Shown here in pieces: positions 60,735-64,000 of a DNA stretch of 64,000 bases. The DNA lies in the NCBI GenBank assembly GCA_024180945.1, contig JAKSGN010000033.1, forward strand, positions 248,001-312,000, written 5' to 3'. A program made the translations under genes and the position numbers. The number at the start of each line of letters is the position of its first letter. Position 1 is the first letter of the stretch. The DNA is from Macrophomina tecta. Lineage: Eukaryota; Ascomycota; Dothideomycetes; Botryosphaeriales; Botryosphaeriaceae. Under the pieces are notes generated by a model. It ran no database searches, was not told where the DNA came from, and worked only from the letters and a program-made list of their open reading frames with translations.

Positions 60735-61438
60735 ATGTCCAACTTGGACATCGAATTTTCTGTCATTCCTCTCCATGATTCCCACCTTCAAGGTACCATA
60801 TCCATCAGAGAGGTTCCCGGCTCGATAGAGTTTCACCACCTCCAGGACCAACGCCAGTTGGTAGCCTCGCTGAGTTTTTGAGAGACGCCGGGAGGAGCCA
60901 CCCGCACATGCTGCTTGGTTGGACTATCCGGCACGGCAGCAAAAGCTCGAACCCTGGTGGCTCTGAGCTATGGAAGGAATTTGAAGACCGCGGGATGAAG
61001 CAGAAGACGGCGCCATTTTCCCATTTTTTCTTACTCGATGCTTGGACTCTTCCTGTCAAGCTCAAGTATTACGTGAATGGAAGACGGGCCAAATGGATAA
61101 CAGGAACAGAAACAGGTTTCTTTGCCACATTTGCGAACAAGACCGGCTGTCAATTGTACTGCCCAGCATTTCTCCTCGATAAGGACTTCGACCGATCCGC
61201 ATTTACAAAGAGAGCGCAGAGAAGGCTATTTCTAGGCATCGTTCTTGGATCATTTCGATGCCATGCGGAATATCCTTTCGTCATGCTTGTTGAGGAGAAA
61301 GAAGGTACGGCATACCGTGTTGGCCATTTTCTCCTGGGCCATCGCCACGTCTTCGAAGATCCGAGGACAGCTTCAGGGGAGGCTATCATAAGTGTCAGAG
61401 AACTGCAGGCAAGAAAACGACAGGTCAAAATAGGATGA
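60735..61438 (+). pseudogene. Uncharacterised coding remnant with an apparent frameshift
   Basis: Two overlapping plus-strand frames read as one protein if a frame switch is allowed near 60862-60879, in the context CTCGCTGAGTTTTTGAGA. The first frame gives M-S-N-L-D-I-E-F-S-V-I-P-L-H-D-S and then V-P-G-S-I-E-F. The second continues A-E-F-L-R-D-A-G, L-L-D-A-W-T-L-P-V-K-L-K-Y-Y, and ends with K-R-Q-V-K-I-G at 61436. The sum is about 230 residues. I do not recognise the family. A homopolymer error in the T5 run is an alternative to a true frameshift. Confidence 0.35.
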
Positions 61439-63207
61439 AAACGGTCAGAGTTACAACTTCGTTCAACTCGTGCCAGTCTCCTAGACCTTGCTTCTTGTCC
61501 CGTGGCTCTTGTCCTCCTACCCAACTGCGAGCCCGGGCAGCTACTCGTGCACGGATTATATCAATCCGTCGAGAACTCACCAGTAATATTTGTACCTGCC
61601 GGGATATTCGAACCATTCTGTAGTGCAGGATCCGGCAGGAACTCTAGCATCATTCCACTAATCTTGTTTTCTGGCCAGCACATGAACGAGCGCGGCGACC
61701 AAGTGGCACATCCGCTGGACATGCTGCTCAGCATGACTCTGCAGCTCATCAAGCAAAAAAGGAGCCAAGCGACCATCTTCGAATGCCCAGCGATCTGGGA
61801 GAGGGTGTACAGGATCGGGGAGGTTGACAGCGTTCGGCCCCATGGACATCATCCACCAGGACAGGAGTTTTACCGTCCATGTTTGCCAAGATGACCGCGG
61901 TTGCAACAACGCTCGCCAGGCTTAGTGATAAGTCGAGTAGCTCCCACACCTATATGTCTCTGAGCCCTTGTAGTCGAGAGGGCTTGCAGAACGACCGAGG
62001 TCCCTTCGCACGGCCGGATTCGTCTTTGACTGGATGCCGGATTTCCGAAGGTAGCAGCTGTCGTGCGTCTCGAGTAGACAGCGCGCTGTGTTCGCCCGTC
62101 AAGGTTACCAGCAGATCCTTGCTGTATCGAGTGGCCCATGATCGATACACGTGTGCTGGCTGCAGAGGAAGGGACGTCGATCTCTCTCAGCTTCTGATTG
62201 GGGCATGGCCGATCATCGGGACAGCCTCGCCGATTGCTCGCATAGTGGAGACGTCATCTTGCTCGTGGTCGAGAGAGAATGGGAATCTTTGAGTGCTCGT
62301 CGTATCGGGATGGATGGTGACGCAGTGACCGTAGGTGGTGGAAAGCGAAGGACGTTAGCCTCGCGGATTCCAGCGAGAGGAGCCTTTTATCGAGCACCTA
62401 TGGCTCCGAAGCGTTTGCTCCTACGGTGGCTGCCTGATAGTCACACGTTGCACTGCTGTGTCCTGCCTGTAACAAAGGAACTGGAATGTTCTCACCGGCG
62501 AAGGTGTTGCACGGACACCATTCCAGATGCAAGATGTCGCATCAGCTGGAAGTAGTTCTCCACGCAACGTCTGGTACCACCCAACGGCATGTGGAACGCG
62601 TGTGCTTGGTCAGGCAAGTTTTCTCAGCTTGTGAAATTCCAGCCCCGAAATTTACTCCAACAGGCTTTTGAAACGAAATGGAACATGCAGCGGCAAACAG
62701 CTCATTGAGCGGGGGTATACAACTTGTGGCATCGGGCCTGCTGCGTGCGCACGGTGTAGACGAGAAGGAAAAACTCCGCGCTTTTTCCTATCGCTTGGGC
62801 AAAGAGGAATCATTTTGGAGGATCCAAGAACGAACTGGTGAAAGGATATGTGAAGCGGCTGCAATCAATAAAGCCTTATGCTCCATTTCCGGTTGCTCAA
62901 CGTTCAGCGCAGCTGAGGAGAGCATGAAAGTGATTGAGAAGAGAACTGAATCATGCCCTTGCCGAGAAATGCCCAAAAGCAGTTTTTGTGATATCATAAA
63001 CCAAAAGAACCGCAGCCAGAAGAGGGGGTATCATCATCCCTGCTATATCCCAAAGTATGAAGAAAAAGACGCAAAACATCTCTTACCCTCTTTTTCCCAT
63101 CGTCAAAGTCGTAACAAATCTGAGCCATATGAGCATTCATGCTCTTCCAATATCACTCATGTCATCCATCCATCGTAGAACTCTCAGCTTCCGTTCCTCT
63201 GGCCCAC
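61439..63207. other. 1.8-kb region without a supportable gene
   Basis: Several frames of 80-166 codons overlap on both strands (61502-61894 plus; 61909-61658 minus; 62151-62555 plus; 62678-63178 plus). None shows family motifs. It may be the decayed continuation of the remnant at 60.7-61.4 kb. Confidence 0.3.
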
Positions 63208-64000
63208 TCAGTAAGCCATCACACCCTGGGCGCGCTGAGCTCTGCCTTCGACTTCTGCAGGGTCGTTTTCCACGTAGTTCAACCACATACCGACCCGGCC
63301 CATGCCACTCCTCCCCGGATCGCCTAATCCAGCCATGACGCTCGCCTCGACCGGTCTTGCAGCCTGGGGCTGCGCTTGGCCACCGTAGGCGCCGTATCCC
63401 ATGTTCCGCGCAGTCTCCCTATCCGCTTCCGTCGCCCTGCGGTTGGTTGTCCGCGTCCGCCGGATGATGGTACTACGCGGCGCGCGTGGCGCAGCAGCAG
63501 CGGCGGCGGCGGCGGCGGCGGCGGGTGCACCGAAGTCATTCATGTGATGGCCAGCGGCATTGCCAACGCCGAGAACCTCGACTTCGATCTCGGGGGATTC
63601 GTAGCGCGAGGGCGCGGTGCGATGGCGATGGTGATGATGCCGGCGGGAATCGCCGGCCCGGCTGCCGCCTGCATAACTACCACTTCGGCGCACACCGGCG
63701 CCTTCGGCGAGGTATTGCGACTGCAAACGGCGGGCGAGCATCTCATCTTCGCGCTCGAGGTCTGGATCATGGCCGCCAGCATAAGCTCGACCGCCTTGCG
63801 GAGCGTAGACGGGATGGGCTTGGCGGGGAGCAGGCACGGCGTACTGGTCGGGCCGAGCGTTGGGGGGAGGGCGCGGGGGTGGGGCTCCGCCGTGGGCGTC
63901 ATGCTCGATGACGATGTAGGGCTCTGGGACGCGCATGTTCTGCAGGCGGTCCTCCTCGTCCAGGTGGGCGTAGTTGAACCAAGGGCATTCGCATGTTTTC
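63208..64000 (-). CDS. C-terminal part of an unrecognised protein (runs off the window)
   Basis: The minus-strand frame is open from the window end to the stop at 63208, so the N-terminus lies beyond. The first residues inside the window, K-T-C-E-C-P-W-F-N-Y-A, have the spacing of the last Cys ligands of a zinc-binding (RING/IBR-like) module. The rest is low complexity: His-rich (R-R-H-H-H-H-R-H-R), an Ala run of about 11 encoded by a GCC repeat near 63499-63521, and Arg-rich R-R-T-R-T-T-N-R-R. D-L-E-R-E-D-E-M-L-A-R-R-L-Q-S-Q-Y may be a helix. Identity depends on the missing part. Confidence 0.6.
   Translation of the reverse strand, partial: KTCECPWFNYAHLDEEDRLQNMRVPEPYIVIEHDAHGGAPPPRPPPNARPDQYAVPAPRQAHPVYAPQGGRAYAGGHDPDLEREDEMLARRLQSQYLAEGAGVRRSGSYAGGSRAGDSRRHHHHRHRTAPSRYESPEIEVEVLGVGNAAGHHMNDFGAPAAAAAAAAAAAPRAPRSTIIRRTRTTNRRATEADRETARNMGYGAYGGQAQPQAARPVEASVMAGLGDPGRSGMGRVGMWLNYVENDPAEVEGRAQRAQGVMAY

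Noticed and set aside
60890..60970. Possible tRNA (B-box-like GCTCGAACC)
   Set aside because: No matching A box at the right distance and no cloverleaf could be folded by eye.

Overview
The window looks like chromosomal DNA of a filamentous ascomycete (Pezizomycotina). The protein-coding genes carry short GT-AG introns, mostly about 45-85 nt and in places with a TACTAAC-like branch point. They include fungal types such as a Zn2Cys6 regulator, a GH32 endo-inulinase and F-box-like proteins. The first 7 kb is AT-rich, LTR-retrotransposon-derived DNA in which the dinucleotides CpA and TpG have almost vanished. That is the mark of repeat-induced point mutation (RIP), a genome defence confined to filamentous fungi. 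I cannot name the species from sequence alone.

Layout. 1-7.02 kb holds a 3' remnant of one Ty3/gypsy element followed by a second, longer RIP-ruined copy. 7.07-9.46 kb holds two broken genes beside it: a dehydrogenase fragment and a hexose-transporter pseudogene. 10.3-17.75 kb is a block of housekeeping genes: Mcp1-like, a C2H2 zinc-finger protein, a RING-CH membrane protein, and a probable TFIIIC WD40 subunit. 18.2-28.3 kb is a gene-sparse accessory block. It has a Zn2Cys6 regulator, an NTF2/SnoaL-like small protein, an SDR, an MDR oxidoreductase and an ABM-type small monooxygenase, plus decayed glutathione-transferase and multicopper-oxidase genes. A recurrent 14-bp palindrome lies between them. 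28.3-30.2 and 32.7-34.6 kb have no convincing genes. 30.2-32.7 kb carries a UPF0132-like membrane protein and mitochondrial enoyl reductase ETR1. 34.6-38.4 kb carries an F-box-like protein, a 3-copy tandem repeat and a secreted endo-inulinase. 40.6-53.2 kb is dense and conserved: MCM10 and RNase H2 subunit B (divergent), a tubulin-tyrosine-ligase-family protein, a pterin-dehydratase-like protein, COA4 and BPL1 (divergent), and HGH1. 54.3-59.1 kb has a large uncharacterised C-terminally anchored protein and an F-box-like protein. 59.1-63.2 kb is another weakly coding stretch, and a partial gene runs off the right end.

How the genes work together. Most conserved genes are unrelated housekeeping functions, several of them mitochondrial (Mcp1, ETR1, COA4, probably the dehydratase). 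Two sets stand out. MCM10 and RNase H2B share a promoter with a perfect ACGCGT cell-cycle box. The 18-28 kb set resembles the tailoring enzymes of an aromatic polyketide cluster without its synthase, and is partly decayed. That cluster reading is inference.
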